This document shows, in pieces, positions 26,087-34,471 of a stretch of 64,000 nucleotides of DNA. The stretch spans positions 281,063 through 345,062 of the forward strand of contig JAVJTT010000021.1 of the NCBI GenBank assembly GCA_040220135.1, read 5' to 3'. Position 1 is the stretch's first letter; the number at the start of each line of letters is the position of its first letter. A program made the position numbers and the translations under genes. Below the pieces are notes generated by a model that was not told where the DNA came from, made no database searches, and saw only the letters and a program-made list of their open reading frames with translations. This DNA is from CAJXMH01 sp040220135. GTDB taxonomy: Bacteria; Bacteroidota; Bacteroidia; Flavobacteriales_E; Vicingaceae.

Positions 26087-27073
26087 ATGAAAAAGTTAAA
26101 ATTATTTGCCCTTTTGTTAATGGGTTTGTCAGTAAGTGGGACCTTCTACTCTTGTAGCGATGACGACGATGATGACGATGTTCAACCGGTAACAAACAAC
26201 ACGAACAATCAAAACCAGCAACAAAATATTGCTGAGTTAGCAATTGGAAGTGGAGAAACTGACAGTTTGGTCGTTGCATTACAACATGCCAATATGGTTT
26301 CTACTTTCCAAGGCTCGGGAAACTTTACTGTTTTCGCCCCTAACAACAGTGCATTTGCCGCTCTTGTATCAGCATCTCAGGGTGTAAACCAAATTTCAGA
26401 TTTCGACACAACTGCTTTGCAAAACATTTTAAAATACCACGTATTAAATGCTGAAGTGATGTCAGGAAGTTTGACCAATCAAATGTATGCAGCAACCTTA
26501 AATACCGAAGGTCCAGGCATGGAAGAGACGAGTCTCTTTATTGAAACGTCTGGCGGTGTTAACATTAACCAAATGGCAACGGTAACTACTGCCGATGTGG
26601 ACGCAAGCAATGGCGTAATTCATATCATTGATAATGTTTTAATGACAAGAAATGTGGCGCAACTTGCAACTAACGACAGTCGTTTTGATAGTTTAGTTGT
26701 TGCTTTAAGCTCAGCTGGTTTGGTTAACACAGTTGCTACTACGCCAGGAATAACAGTTTTTGCACCAACCAATACTGCTTTTCAAAACCTTTTAAGTGCT
26801 CTTAATGTGAATAATATTTCACAAATAAGGTCTACCCTTTTAGATTCTGTTTTGAAATATCATGTTTATGCAGCAGGCAACGTGCAAGCTGATCAACTTC
26901 CTCCTCTAGATGGCAATTCCATCGATATGTTAAGTGGTGGAAGCGTTACCGTTAACCTAAGTAATGGAAGTCAGCTTACCACAACTTCAGGTCAAAATGT
27001 TAACATTATTGTTACTGATGCACAAGGCACTAACGGAGTTGTACATGCAATTGATGAAGTAATGCTTTACTAA
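26087..27073 (+). CDS. Fasciclin (FAS1) surface lipoprotein
   Basis: A 328-residue protein from the ATG at 26087; the open frame reaches a GTG at 26054, rejected because the signal begins at 26087. Signal peptide, then a lipoprotein Cys in YSC followed by Ser and seven Asp. An acidic run right after the lipidated Cys is the known lipoprotein export signal to the surface in Bacteroidota. A short Asn/Gln linker follows, then two FAS1 domains (about 50-185 and 188-328), each with the H1 block FTVFAPNNSAF / ITVFAPTNTAF and the H2 block GVIHIIDNVL / GVVHAIDEVM. Probably an adhesion protein. Confidence 0.9.
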   Translation: MKKLKLFALLLMGLSVSGTFYSCSDDDDDDDVQPVTNNTNNQNQQQNIAELAIGSGETDSLVVALQHANMVSTFQGSGNFTVFAPNNSAFAALVSASQGVNQISDFDTTALQNILKYHVLNAEVMSGSLTNQMYAATLNTEGPGMEETSLFIETSGGVNINQMATVTTADVDASNGVIHIIDNVLMTRNVAQLATNDSRFDSLVVALSSAGLVNTVATTPGITVFAPTNTAFQNLLSALNVNNISQIRSTLLDSVLKYHVYAAGNVQADQLPPLDGNSIDMLSGGSVTVNLSNGSQLTTTSGQNVNIIVTDAQGTNGVVHAIDEVMLY

Positions 27074-27095
27074 GTATTGAAATATAAATTCACTC

Positions 27096-27127
27096 AAAAG
27101 CCCGAACTTTTCGGGCTTTTGTTTTTT
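27096..27127 (+). terminator. Intrinsic terminator of the fasciclin gene
   Basis: AAAAGCCCGAA, a 3-nt loop (CTT), then the exact complement TTCGGGCTTTT, followed by G and six T, 22 bp after the stop. Confidence 0.92.
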
Positions 27128-27135
27128 ACAGCAAT

Positions 27136-27780
27136 ATGAAGAAAACAGTATTACGAAAAACCATTGATCAGATGGAAAAGGTTCAGCGCTTGAATTTGAT
27201 CAACTCCATTAGTGGTTACAAAAGCGCCAACTTAATTGGCACCCAAAGTGAAAACTCCTCTAATTTGGCAGTCTTCAGCTCTGTGGTTCATTTAGGTTCT
27301 AATCCCCCTTTATTAGGCATGATCTGTCGTCCTGCTACAGTGCCGCGACATACCTTACAAAACATTGAGTCTAACGGCTATTACACCATCAATCACATTA
27401 CCGAAAGCATGCACCAAAGAGCGCATTATACTTCGGCAAAATTTGAAGAAGAAGTTTCTGAATTTGAAGCCTGTGACTTTCAAGAGGAATATAAAACTGA
27501 CTTCCTCGCTCCTTTCGTGAAGGAAAGTCCGGTGCAAATTGGCATGGAATGGGTAGAGAACATTCCAATCAAAGTAAATGGAACGCTGCTAATTGTAGGT
27601 GAAGTAGCCCAACTCTACTTTGAAGAAGGAATGCAAGAGGAAAACGGCGAACTTGATTTAAACTATGGAAAGGTGGTCGGCATCTCGGGCTTGAACGCCT
27701 ATCATCAGGTAAATAAAATTGCCCATTACCCCTATGCACGCCCAACTGAAGTCCCTAATTTTGAAGATTCTGATTCCTAG
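27136..27780 (+). CDS. Flavin reductase-like FMN-binding protein
   Basis: A 214-residue protein with the split-barrel fold of the flavin reductase family: SGYKSANLIGTQSENSSNLAVFSSV (FMN-binding strand and loop), PPLLGMICRP, and the helix RHTLQNIESNGYYTINHI. Such proteins bind FMN and reduce it or use it in small-molecule reductions in the cytosol. Single domain of usual length. It lies just after a terminator and 70 bp before the GNAT gene, so it probably has its own promoter, which I could not identify. Confidence 0.8.
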   Translation: MKKTVLRKTIDQMEKVQRLNLINSISGYKSANLIGTQSENSSNLAVFSSVVHLGSNPPLLGMICRPATVPRHTLQNIESNGYYTINHITESMHQRAHYTSAKFEEEVSEFEACDFQEEYKTDFLAPFVKESPVQIGMEWVENIPIKVNGTLLIVGEVAQLYFEEGMQEENGELDLNYGKVVGISGLNAYHQVNKIAHYPYARPTEVPNFEDSDS

Positions 27781-27849
27781 ATTAGGGAATGGGCTCCAGA
27801 ATACCGAAATTAGCTAGTCACTTAACCTTTATAAACCAAATTATACACA

Positions 27850-28299
27850 ATGCTTGAGACCAAGGTTTTCAATGCAACCAACAAACCAACCGAACTTGAA
27901 AAGGGGGAAATCGCAAATTTTCTTTTTAAACACTTAGAAGAATACGGCGACCCTAAAGAGGACATCTTAAACTGCATGAGCTATGCCTTAAAAGAAAGAG
28001 TTTCATTCGGTGGTTTTGTAGTGGCAGCGGTGGAGGAAAACGAAGTAATTGGGGCTGTAATTGTAAACAAGACCGGCATGAGTGGTTACATTCCTGAAAA
28101 CATATTGGTTTACATTGCGATCCACAACGAACAGCGTGGTAAAGGTTTAGGAAAGTTATTGATGGAGAAAACCATTAGCTTGGCTAGTGGAGACATTGCG
28201 CTACACGTTGAAAAAGACAATCCCGCGAAGTTCTTGTATGAAAAGTATGGTTTCACCTCCCCTTACCTTGAAATGCGCTATAAGCGAAAGCGCTCATAG
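27850..28299 (+). CDS. GNAT family N-acetyltransferase
   Basis: A 149-residue protein with the GNAT acetyl-CoA site: NEQRGKGLGKLLMEKTI (the Q/RxxGxG/A loop) at about 97-113, preceded by the strand ILVYIAI and followed by the C-terminal NPAKFLYEKYGF (motif B). It transfers acetyl from acetyl-CoA to an amine; the substrate is not evident. It lies 5 bp before the sodium symporter and probably belongs to a GNAT-symporter-racemase operon. Confidence 0.88.
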   Translation: MLETKVFNATNKPTELEKGEIANFLFKHLEEYGDPKEDILNCMSYALKERVSFGGFVVAAVEENEVIGAVIVNKTGMSGYIPENILVYIAIHNEQRGKGLGKLLMEKTISLASGDIALHVEKDNPAKFLYEKYGFTSPYLEMRYKRKRS

Positions 28300-28304
28300 T
28301 CTCT

Positions 28305-29729
28305 ATGAGTTGGATCGACCTGAGTATTTTTATTTTTTACATCCTCGCCATGCTTGGTGTAGGACTCTATTTCTATAGAAAAAACAAAACAGACGACGAT
28401 TACTATGTAGGAGGAAGAAACATGTCAGCCGGCCACATTGGTTTGTCTGTAGTGGCCACCGATGTAGGTGGAGGCTTTTCCATTGGTCTAGGTGGTTTGG
28501 GATTTACCATGGGCATCTCAGGAAATTGGATGCTTTTTACCGGATTAATTGGTGCCTGGATGAGTAGTGTTTTTCTAATTCCAAAAGTATTTGGGACAGC
28601 CCGCAGAAAAGGCTTACTCAGTTTTCCGCAAGCGCTAGAGCATTTTTATAACCGTGATGTAGCCTTGCTCGCAGGCATCATTTCTTTTATTGGTTACATT
28701 GGGTTTACCAGCTCTCAAGTATTAGCAGGCGCAAAATTAGCATCGGCTACCTTTCCAGCACTAAGCATTCCGAATGCGGTAATTATTATGGGGGTGGTGG
28801 CCGTAGTTTATACTGTTTTTGGGGGCTTAAAAGCCGTCATTTACACCGATAGTATTCAGTGGACTTTACTTTTATTAGGACTCATTGGAATTGGTATTCC
28901 TTTAGGGTTTCAAAAAATTGGGGGCATGGAGGGCTTGCAAAATATTGTTGAGCCCGATATGTTGTCGTTGACCAACATTACATTCGTCGACCTGATTAAT
29001 TGGTTTATCACCATTGTTCCCATTTGGTTTGTAGGCATGACACTTTACCAGCGAATTTATGCTTGTAAAGATGAAAAAACGGCGGTAAAAGCATGGCGCA
29101 TCGCCGGCTTGTTCGAATGGCCGGTAATGGCATTTATGGGAGTACTACTGGGCTTGTTTGCCAAAGTAGCTTTTGAGCAGGGCATGTTTGCAGACTTAGG
29201 CTATGCCAGCACGGATACATTGGATGCTGAAATGGGTCTTCCCCTTTTTCTTAGAGAAACCCTACCGGTTGGCTTAATGGGTTTAATGCTATCGGCTTAC
29301 TTTTCTGCGATTATGTCTACCGCAGACAGCTGTTTAATGGCTGCTTCGGGTAATTTTACCTCAGACATTTTGGGGCGTTTAAGTCCGAAAACTAGTGGAA
29401 ATTTAAAAATCAGTCAGTGGATTACTTTCGTAATAGGGGGCCTTGCTATTTGGTTGGCTTATTCTATGGAGAATGTTCTTGACTTGATGCTCCACTCCTA
29501 CGCTTTTATGGTTTCCGGATTATTAATTCCGGTTATCGGCATGCTTTTTCTCAAAAAGCCCTCGATAAAAGCATCTTTAGCGGCGATGTTTAGCGGCGGC
29601 ACTACAACCCTACTCTTAATTTTACTAGTCGAAGAGCTTCCTTTGGGTTTAGATGCAAACTGTTATGGCATTACTGTTTCAGCCCTTACCTTTACCCTGA
29701 TTCAAAAGATTGACAAACCAAGCACTTAA
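28305..29729 (+). CDS. Sodium:solute symporter (SSS family)
   Basis: A 474-residue inner-membrane transporter with about 13 spans. The N-terminal DDDYYVGGRNMSAGHIGLS, the VVATDVGGGFSIG core of span 1-2 and the YFSAIMSTADSCLMAASGN loop near residues 327-345 are typical of the SSS (Na+/proline, pantothenate, sugar) family; Ser/Thr in the last block form the Na2 site. Solute not readable. The next gene starts 2 bp downstream, so transport and racemisation are probably linked. Confidence 0.9.
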   Translation: MSWIDLSIFIFYILAMLGVGLYFYRKNKTDDDYYVGGRNMSAGHIGLSVVATDVGGGFSIGLGGLGFTMGISGNWMLFTGLIGAWMSSVFLIPKVFGTARRKGLLSFPQALEHFYNRDVALLAGIISFIGYIGFTSSQVLAGAKLASATFPALSIPNAVIIMGVVAVVYTVFGGLKAVIYTDSIQWTLLLLGLIGIGIPLGFQKIGGMEGLQNIVEPDMLSLTNITFVDLINWFITIVPIWFVGMTLYQRIYACKDEKTAVKAWRIAGLFEWPVMAFMGVLLGLFAKVAFEQGMFADLGYASTDTLDAEMGLPLFLRETLPVGLMGLMLSAYFSAIMSTADSCLMAASGNFTSDILGRLSPKTSGNLKISQWITFVIGGLAIWLAYSMENVLDLMLHSYAFMVSGLLIPVIGMLFLKKPSIKASLAAMFSGGTTTLLLILLVEELPLGLDANCYGITVSALTFTLIQKIDKPST

Positions 29730-29731
29730 TT

Positions 29732-30817
29732 ATGGCTTTTATTACCCTAGATCGAGATAAACTCGAACATAATTTCAGATACCTACAAAACCTTTTTGAA
29801 GCGCATGAAATTCGGTGGACCATCGTTAGCAAGCTACTCTGTGGCTACAAACCTTATTTAGAAGTGCTTCATGAGATGGGGGTTGAACGCCTTTGTGATT
29901 CTCGGATCTCTAATCTAAAGGTTATCAAATCGATTTCAAAGGAGATTGAAACAGTTTACATTAAGCCTCCGGCACAAGGAAATGCAGAAGACATTGTAAA
30001 ATATGCAGACATTAGTTTTAACACAGAAATTGAAACCATAAAAGCCTTATCAGAAGAAGCAATTAAGCAAGATAAAATACATCAGGTTTTAATCATGATA
30101 GAGCTTGGTGAGTTGCGAGAAGGGGTATTGCGAGAAGAGTTTATGGATTTTTATGAGGCCGTTTTTGAATTGCCCAACATTGAAGTAATTGGAATTGGTA
30201 CTAACCTAACTTGCATGTATGGGGTTCTACCTACTCAAGATAAACTCATTCAACTTTGCTTGTATGTAAATTTGATCGAAGCTAAATTCAACCGTAAGAT
30301 TCCATTCATTTCAGGAGGTACATCTGTTACCATACCTTTGATCTTTCAAAACTTGTTGCCTGAAGGTGTTAACCATTTTCGACTTGGTGAATCTTTTTTC
30401 ATGGGCACAGAGCCGTACCATAATGAACGCATTGAGGACATGGAAGACAATTTATTTGAGCTGAGTGCAGAAATTGTAGAGCTAACCGAGAAGCCCATCG
30501 TACCCGATGGCGAACTTGGTGAAAACCTAAAAGGAGATAGCTTGAGTTTTAACGAAGAAGATAGAAGCTCGACTTCTTACAGAGCAATTATTGATTTAGG
30601 AGTTTTAGATGTGGAAGAAGGACAGGCAAAATTGCAAGACAAAGACTTAGAAATAGTAGGCTCCTCTTCTGATGTTTTGGTGATTGACCTTGGACAGAAT
30701 GAAAAAAACTATCAAGTAGGTGATTACATAAAATTCGACCTCGGTTATTTGGCCATTCTTCGAATCATGAATTCCCGTTACATTGAAAAACGAATTAAAA
30801 GCTCAAAAGCTAAATAA
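29732..30817 (+). CDS. PLP-dependent alanine/ornithine racemase-like enzyme
   Basis: A 361-residue protein of the fold-type III PLP enzymes. IVSKLLCGY at 31-39 holds the expected Schiff-base Lys34, and GVERLCDSRISNLK matches the 'GDSRIEN' block of the alanine/ornithine racemase (Orr-like) subfamily. SGGTSVTIP and FRLGESFFMGT supply phosphate contacts, and the beta-rich C-terminus is as in Alr. It inverts the alpha carbon of an amino acid in the cytosol. It follows the symporter by 2 bp, hence an inferred role in using an imported amino acid or its D-isomer. Confidence 0.85.
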   Translation: MAFITLDRDKLEHNFRYLQNLFEAHEIRWTIVSKLLCGYKPYLEVLHEMGVERLCDSRISNLKVIKSISKEIETVYIKPPAQGNAEDIVKYADISFNTEIETIKALSEEAIKQDKIHQVLIMIELGELREGVLREEFMDFYEAVFELPNIEVIGIGTNLTCMYGVLPTQDKLIQLCLYVNLIEAKFNRKIPFISGGTSVTIPLIFQNLLPEGVNHFRLGESFFMGTEPYHNERIEDMEDNLFELSAEIVELTEKPIVPDGELGENLKGDSLSFNEEDRSSTSYRAIIDLGVLDVEEGQAKLQDKDLEIVGSSSDVLVIDLGQNEKNYQVGDYIKFDLGYLAILRIMNSRYIEKRIKSSKAK

Positions 30818-30819
30818 CA

Positions 30820-30853
30820 AAAAAGGCATCAGAAAAATCTGATGCCTTTTTTT
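30820..30853. terminator. Bidirectional intrinsic terminator
   Basis: AAAAAGGCATCAGA, loop, TCTGATGCCTTTTTT between two convergent genes. Poly-A on the left and poly-T on the right make it work in both directions. Confidence 0.92.
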
Positions 30854-30871
30854 GAACGCTTTATTCTTGAA

Positions 30872-32950
30872 TTACTCAATAACAAAAAGTTCTGAATCCA
30901 ATTTAGGATTCACGTCAACTTCTTCAACTTTAATGTCCATTGATTGTGGACCTGAAGTTTGATCTAAGGTGTAGGGAAACATTATTTTACCCACTTTTTT
31001 ATAATCGCCAAACTTATTTACCTGAGTAAAATTACCTTGAGGTGTTTCCAAGGTAGAGGTAGACATCACCATTAAATGAGTCTCAGGATCGTAGTAATTC
31101 GTTTGAGATTCACCATTTGGTTTTGTAATCTCTACTACATAAAGATCATTTCCCTCTTTATTATCAACTCCTTTTAACTCCATTTCGTAGCCTTCGTCCA
31201 TATACTTTAATTCAGGGAAAATAATAGACTCATACTTCATGTTTTCCAACTGCTCCTCATTCATTTCTTTTTTCCCCTGCATTCCGGAAAGTTGGCCTTT
31301 TTTACCATCATATACCTGCTTTTGAAAAACCATACCATTACCCTTAACTTCAGATAGGTATTCACCGTTAGCACCGCTGATAGACATTATTGTGATGGGC
31401 ATACCTTGCATGGTGGTACTCATTTCCACTTTCATTGATTTCACCTTCTCAAGGTTCTTTTTACCACCAATGGCTTCTATGTAGCCCTCTATCACTTTTT
31501 CAGCGGTTAGTCCTTCCGGAGCGGCTTTCATGCTAGACTCTTCAACCGGATTGCCATACGTATCTAAGAACATCAACTCTCCACCATTTGCAAATGGCTT
31601 CACTTTCTCAGCTACCTCTTCTTGGTTCCCTACAATAAGCATGTAACCATTCTGTGGACGAATGTATTTCTTGGAAACGCTTTTAACGTCTTCTAAAGTC
31701 ACATCAGCCACTCTTTTCAAGTAATTGGCATAATAGTCATCCGGCAAGTTATATCGTTCGGTATTTAAAGCAAAACGAGCTTTAGTTTGCGGGTTTTCTA
31801 AACTGTAAGAAAAAGTTCCGGTTCTATAGTTCTTAATGGTTTGCAACTCATCTTCCGTAACATCTCCTTGAATCATGGCCCCTATTTCCTTCATCATTTC
31901 CGTCAAGGCACTGTCGGTTACTTCATTTCTTACTTTCGCAGAAGCTCTGAAATTCCCAACTAACTCATCGCTTGAGATACTTGAACGAGCGCCATAGGTA
32001 TAAGCGTTTTCTTCTCTTAAGTTCAAGTTTAGCTTCGAAATAAAACCACCACCTAATATGCCATTGGTAATGCCGGCTGGAATATCATCTTCGCTACCGG
32101 GCTCTAAGTTAATGGTATTAAAAACTGAAATTACTGACTGAACCGCCCCAGGCTTGTTAACAAAAGCTACTTTCATGCTTTTTGGTTGCTCGGGCATTTC
32201 GTATTTATAAGTAGGAACTTCTCCCTTTTTCCATTCGCCAAAATACTTTTTAATTAAAGGCTTCGCTTCTTTCAGGCTAATGTCTCCTACAACTGCCATG
32301 TAAGCTACATTGGGCTTGTAGTAGGTATTGAAATAACTTTTCGCATCTTCTAAGGTGATGTTTTCTACTGTTTCCTCGGTCATGATCTCACCATAAGGAT
32401 GATCATTGCCATAAAGTAGCACTCTTCTTACATTATTAGAAATAGCGTCCGGATCGTCTTTTTCAGTTTGAATTCCGGAAATGTATTGTTTCTTCAATTT
32501 ATCCAATTCTTCTTCATTGAACTTTGGATTCATTACAACATCAGACATCAGCTCCAATAATTTAGTTTGATGTTTTTTAAGCGAAGCACCAAACACAGAG
32601 GTTGCTGAAGTACTCAGTCTGGCCCCGATAAAATCAACTGCAAAGTTGAGCTCTTCTTTGGTCATGCTCTCCGTTCCTTTCATCATCAAATCACCAGCCA
32701 TATCAGCTGCACCTGTTTTGTCCCCCTCTTTAATAGGATCAATGTCTAAGACTAGTGAATAAGCTACTCTGGGTAACTTGTGATTTTCGACAACAAATAC
32801 TTTTAACCCATTCTCTAGGGTAAAAGACTGTGTTTCTCCTAATTCAATTTTTGGAGCCGGTCCAGGTTCCGGCATTTTACTTCTGTCTACCTGAGCCTGT
32901 ATTAGCCCGGTTACCAAAAGCGATAGTATGGTTATATATAATTTCTTCAT
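30872..32950 (-). CDS. Inactive M16 peptidase subunit with LolA-like C-terminal domain
   Basis: A 692-residue exported protein (signal peptide 1-20). Two M16 half-domains span about 37-460. At the place of the catalytic HxxEH the sequence is GAADMAGDLMMKGT (80-93), so both His and the Glu are replaced (D83, G86, D87) and it cannot bind zinc there. The NAYTYGARSS block supplies the Arg/Tyr pair that non-catalytic M16 subunits contribute to the partner's active site. Residues about 475-692 form a further domain resembling LolA or DUF4292-type lipoprotein-binding folds (EAIGGKKNLEKVKSM ... MVMSTSTLETPQG). It lies 23 bp after the catalytic M16 gene. Confidence 0.85.
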   Translation of the reverse strand: MKKLYITILSLLVTGLIQAQVDRSKMPEPGPAPKIELGETQSFTLENGLKVFVVENHKLPRVAYSLVLDIDPIKEGDKTGAADMAGDLMMKGTESMTKEELNFAVDFIGARLSTSATSVFGASLKKHQTKLLELMSDVVMNPKFNEEELDKLKKQYISGIQTEKDDPDAISNNVRRVLLYGNDHPYGEIMTEETVENITLEDAKSYFNTYYKPNVAYMAVVGDISLKEAKPLIKKYFGEWKKGEVPTYKYEMPEQPKSMKVAFVNKPGAVQSVISVFNTINLEPGSEDDIPAGITNGILGGGFISKLNLNLREENAYTYGARSSISSDELVGNFRASAKVRNEVTDSALTEMMKEIGAMIQGDVTEDELQTIKNYRTGTFSYSLENPQTKARFALNTERYNLPDDYYANYLKRVADVTLEDVKSVSKKYIRPQNGYMLIVGNQEEVAEKVKPFANGGELMFLDTYGNPVEESSMKAAPEGLTAEKVIEGYIEAIGGKKNLEKVKSMKVEMSTTMQGMPITIMSISGANGEYLSEVKGNGMVFQKQVYDGKKGQLSGMQGKKEMNEEQLENMKYESIIFPELKYMDEGYEMELKGVDNKEGNDLYVVEITKPNGESQTNYYDPETHLMVMSTSTLETPQGNFTQVNKFGDYKKVGKIMFPYTLDQTSGPQSMDIKVEEVDVNPKLDSELFVIE

Positions 32951-32973
32951 GATTCTTTCTTTTTACTATTCAA

Positions 32974-34305
32974 CTATTGAGGCTGTTCAGATTTTGGTAA
33001 GTAATGCAAGACCACTCGATTTTCTTTGTTCAAGTACTTGTTAGCTGCATTCTTAATGTCTTCTCTACTTACTTTCATGTAGCGCTTAATTTCAGTGTTT
33101 ACCAAATTCGCATCACCAAAGTAAACGTGATAGTTTGCTAGGTTCTCGGCTAGGCCTCTTACGCTAGAGTTTCCACTGATAAAGTCATTCTCCACTTGAT
33201 TCTGAAGCTTCTGAAACTCTTCTTCTGAAATAAGTTCATTTTTTACTCGCTTAATTTCCACATCCATTGCATCTTCTAGCTCTAGTACAGGAACTCCCAT
33301 ATTGGCGATACCAAACATGAGGGCCAAACCGGGATCTTCAGTTGGCAATGGGAAAGCGCCTACGAAGAGTGCTTTCTCTTTCTCATCTTTAATAACTTTA
33401 TTAAAGCGAGAGCTTTCTCCTTGAGAAAGCAATTGAGCTAGCATGCTTACCGCATAATAATCATCTTCTCCTTGAGCTGGTGTGTGGTATCCCATCACAA
33501 CTGCAGGAAGCTGAATGTTATCGTAAACAGTATCCCTTACTTCAGCCGTTTTCTTGGGCTCTTTAATGTCAGGTCGTGGAATTTCTTTGGTTCCTTTTGG
33601 AATTCCACCAAAATACTTTTCAATTAGCTTTTTGGTTTCTTTAATGTCGATATCTCCAGCAATGGATAAGGTTGCATTATTGGGCACATAGAATTTTTCA
33701 TAGAAGTTCATAAACTCCTCAAGCTTCGCTTGATTGATGTATTCAGCAGAGCCAATTGGAGTCCAACGGTAAGGGTGCTTTTCAAAAGCATGCCCAAACA
33801 TCTCAGGTAAAATTGTACCGTAAGGAGTGTTTTCATTTCTTTGTTTCAACTCTTCCTTTACAACACCTCTTTGAGTTTCTACACCAATAGAATCAATTTT
33901 AGCGTGTAACATTCTCTCTGATTCTAACCAAAGTCCTAATTGTAATTGATTAGAAGGAAGTACTTCATAATAGAAAGTACGATCAAATGAAGTATTGGCA
34001 TTCAAAACACCACCATTTCCTTGCACAATCTTAAAGAACTCACCTCTTCCAATATTCTCTGAGCCTTCAAATAATAAGTGTTCAAAAAAGTGAGCAAAAC
34101 CGGTTCTTTTAGGGTCTTCGTTTTTAGAACCCACATGATACAAAACGGATACTGCAACAATAGGTGTTGAATGATCTTCGTGAAGTATAACATGAAGACC
34201 ATTGTCTAAGTCATACTCCGTAAATTCAATTTCATTCGCCTTGTCTTGTGCTTTCAGCCCAAAAGAGGCGAGCAAAGCCAAAGCAATTACAATTTTTCTT
34301 TTCAT
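32974..34305 (-). CDS. M16 zinc metallopeptidase, catalytic subunit
   Basis: A 443-residue exported protein (signal peptide 1-20, MKRKIVIALALLASFGLKAQ). It has the inverted zinc motif AHFFEH (H72, E75, H76) and the distal Glu in GVVKEELKQ (about E151/E152), the set of a working M16 peptidase. Length fits a half-size clamshell, which needs a second half: the non-catalytic gene just downstream. The pair probably degrades peptides in the periplasm. Transcribed first, so the operon is catalytic then non-catalytic subunit. Confidence 0.92.
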   Translation of the reverse strand: MKRKIVIALALLASFGLKAQDKANEIEFTEYDLDNGLHVILHEDHSTPIVAVSVLYHVGSKNEDPKRTGFAHFFEHLLFEGSENIGRGEFFKIVQGNGGVLNANTSFDRTFYYEVLPSNQLQLGLWLESERMLHAKIDSIGVETQRGVVKEELKQRNENTPYGTILPEMFGHAFEKHPYRWTPIGSAEYINQAKLEEFMNFYEKFYVPNNATLSIAGDIDIKETKKLIEKYFGGIPKGTKEIPRPDIKEPKKTAEVRDTVYDNIQLPAVVMGYHTPAQGEDDYYAVSMLAQLLSQGESSRFNKVIKDEKEKALFVGAFPLPTEDPGLALMFGIANMGVPVLELEDAMDVEIKRVKNELISEEEFQKLQNQVENDFISGNSSVRGLAENLANYHVYFGDANLVNTEIKRYMKVSREDIKNAANKYLNKENRVVLHYLPKSEQPQ

Positions 34306-34471
34306 AGTTAGAATTTTAGTTGACGAGGCCCGAAAGTACTAAATATTCAATCGAAAATTTTACCCAAGCTTGATTGAAGGTTGAATTGCTTTATATGTGG
34401 TATATAACAAGTCTTACTAATGAAAAAGTTAAATTTCTTACCTTTAGCATTGAACTAATCAGTTACTACTT

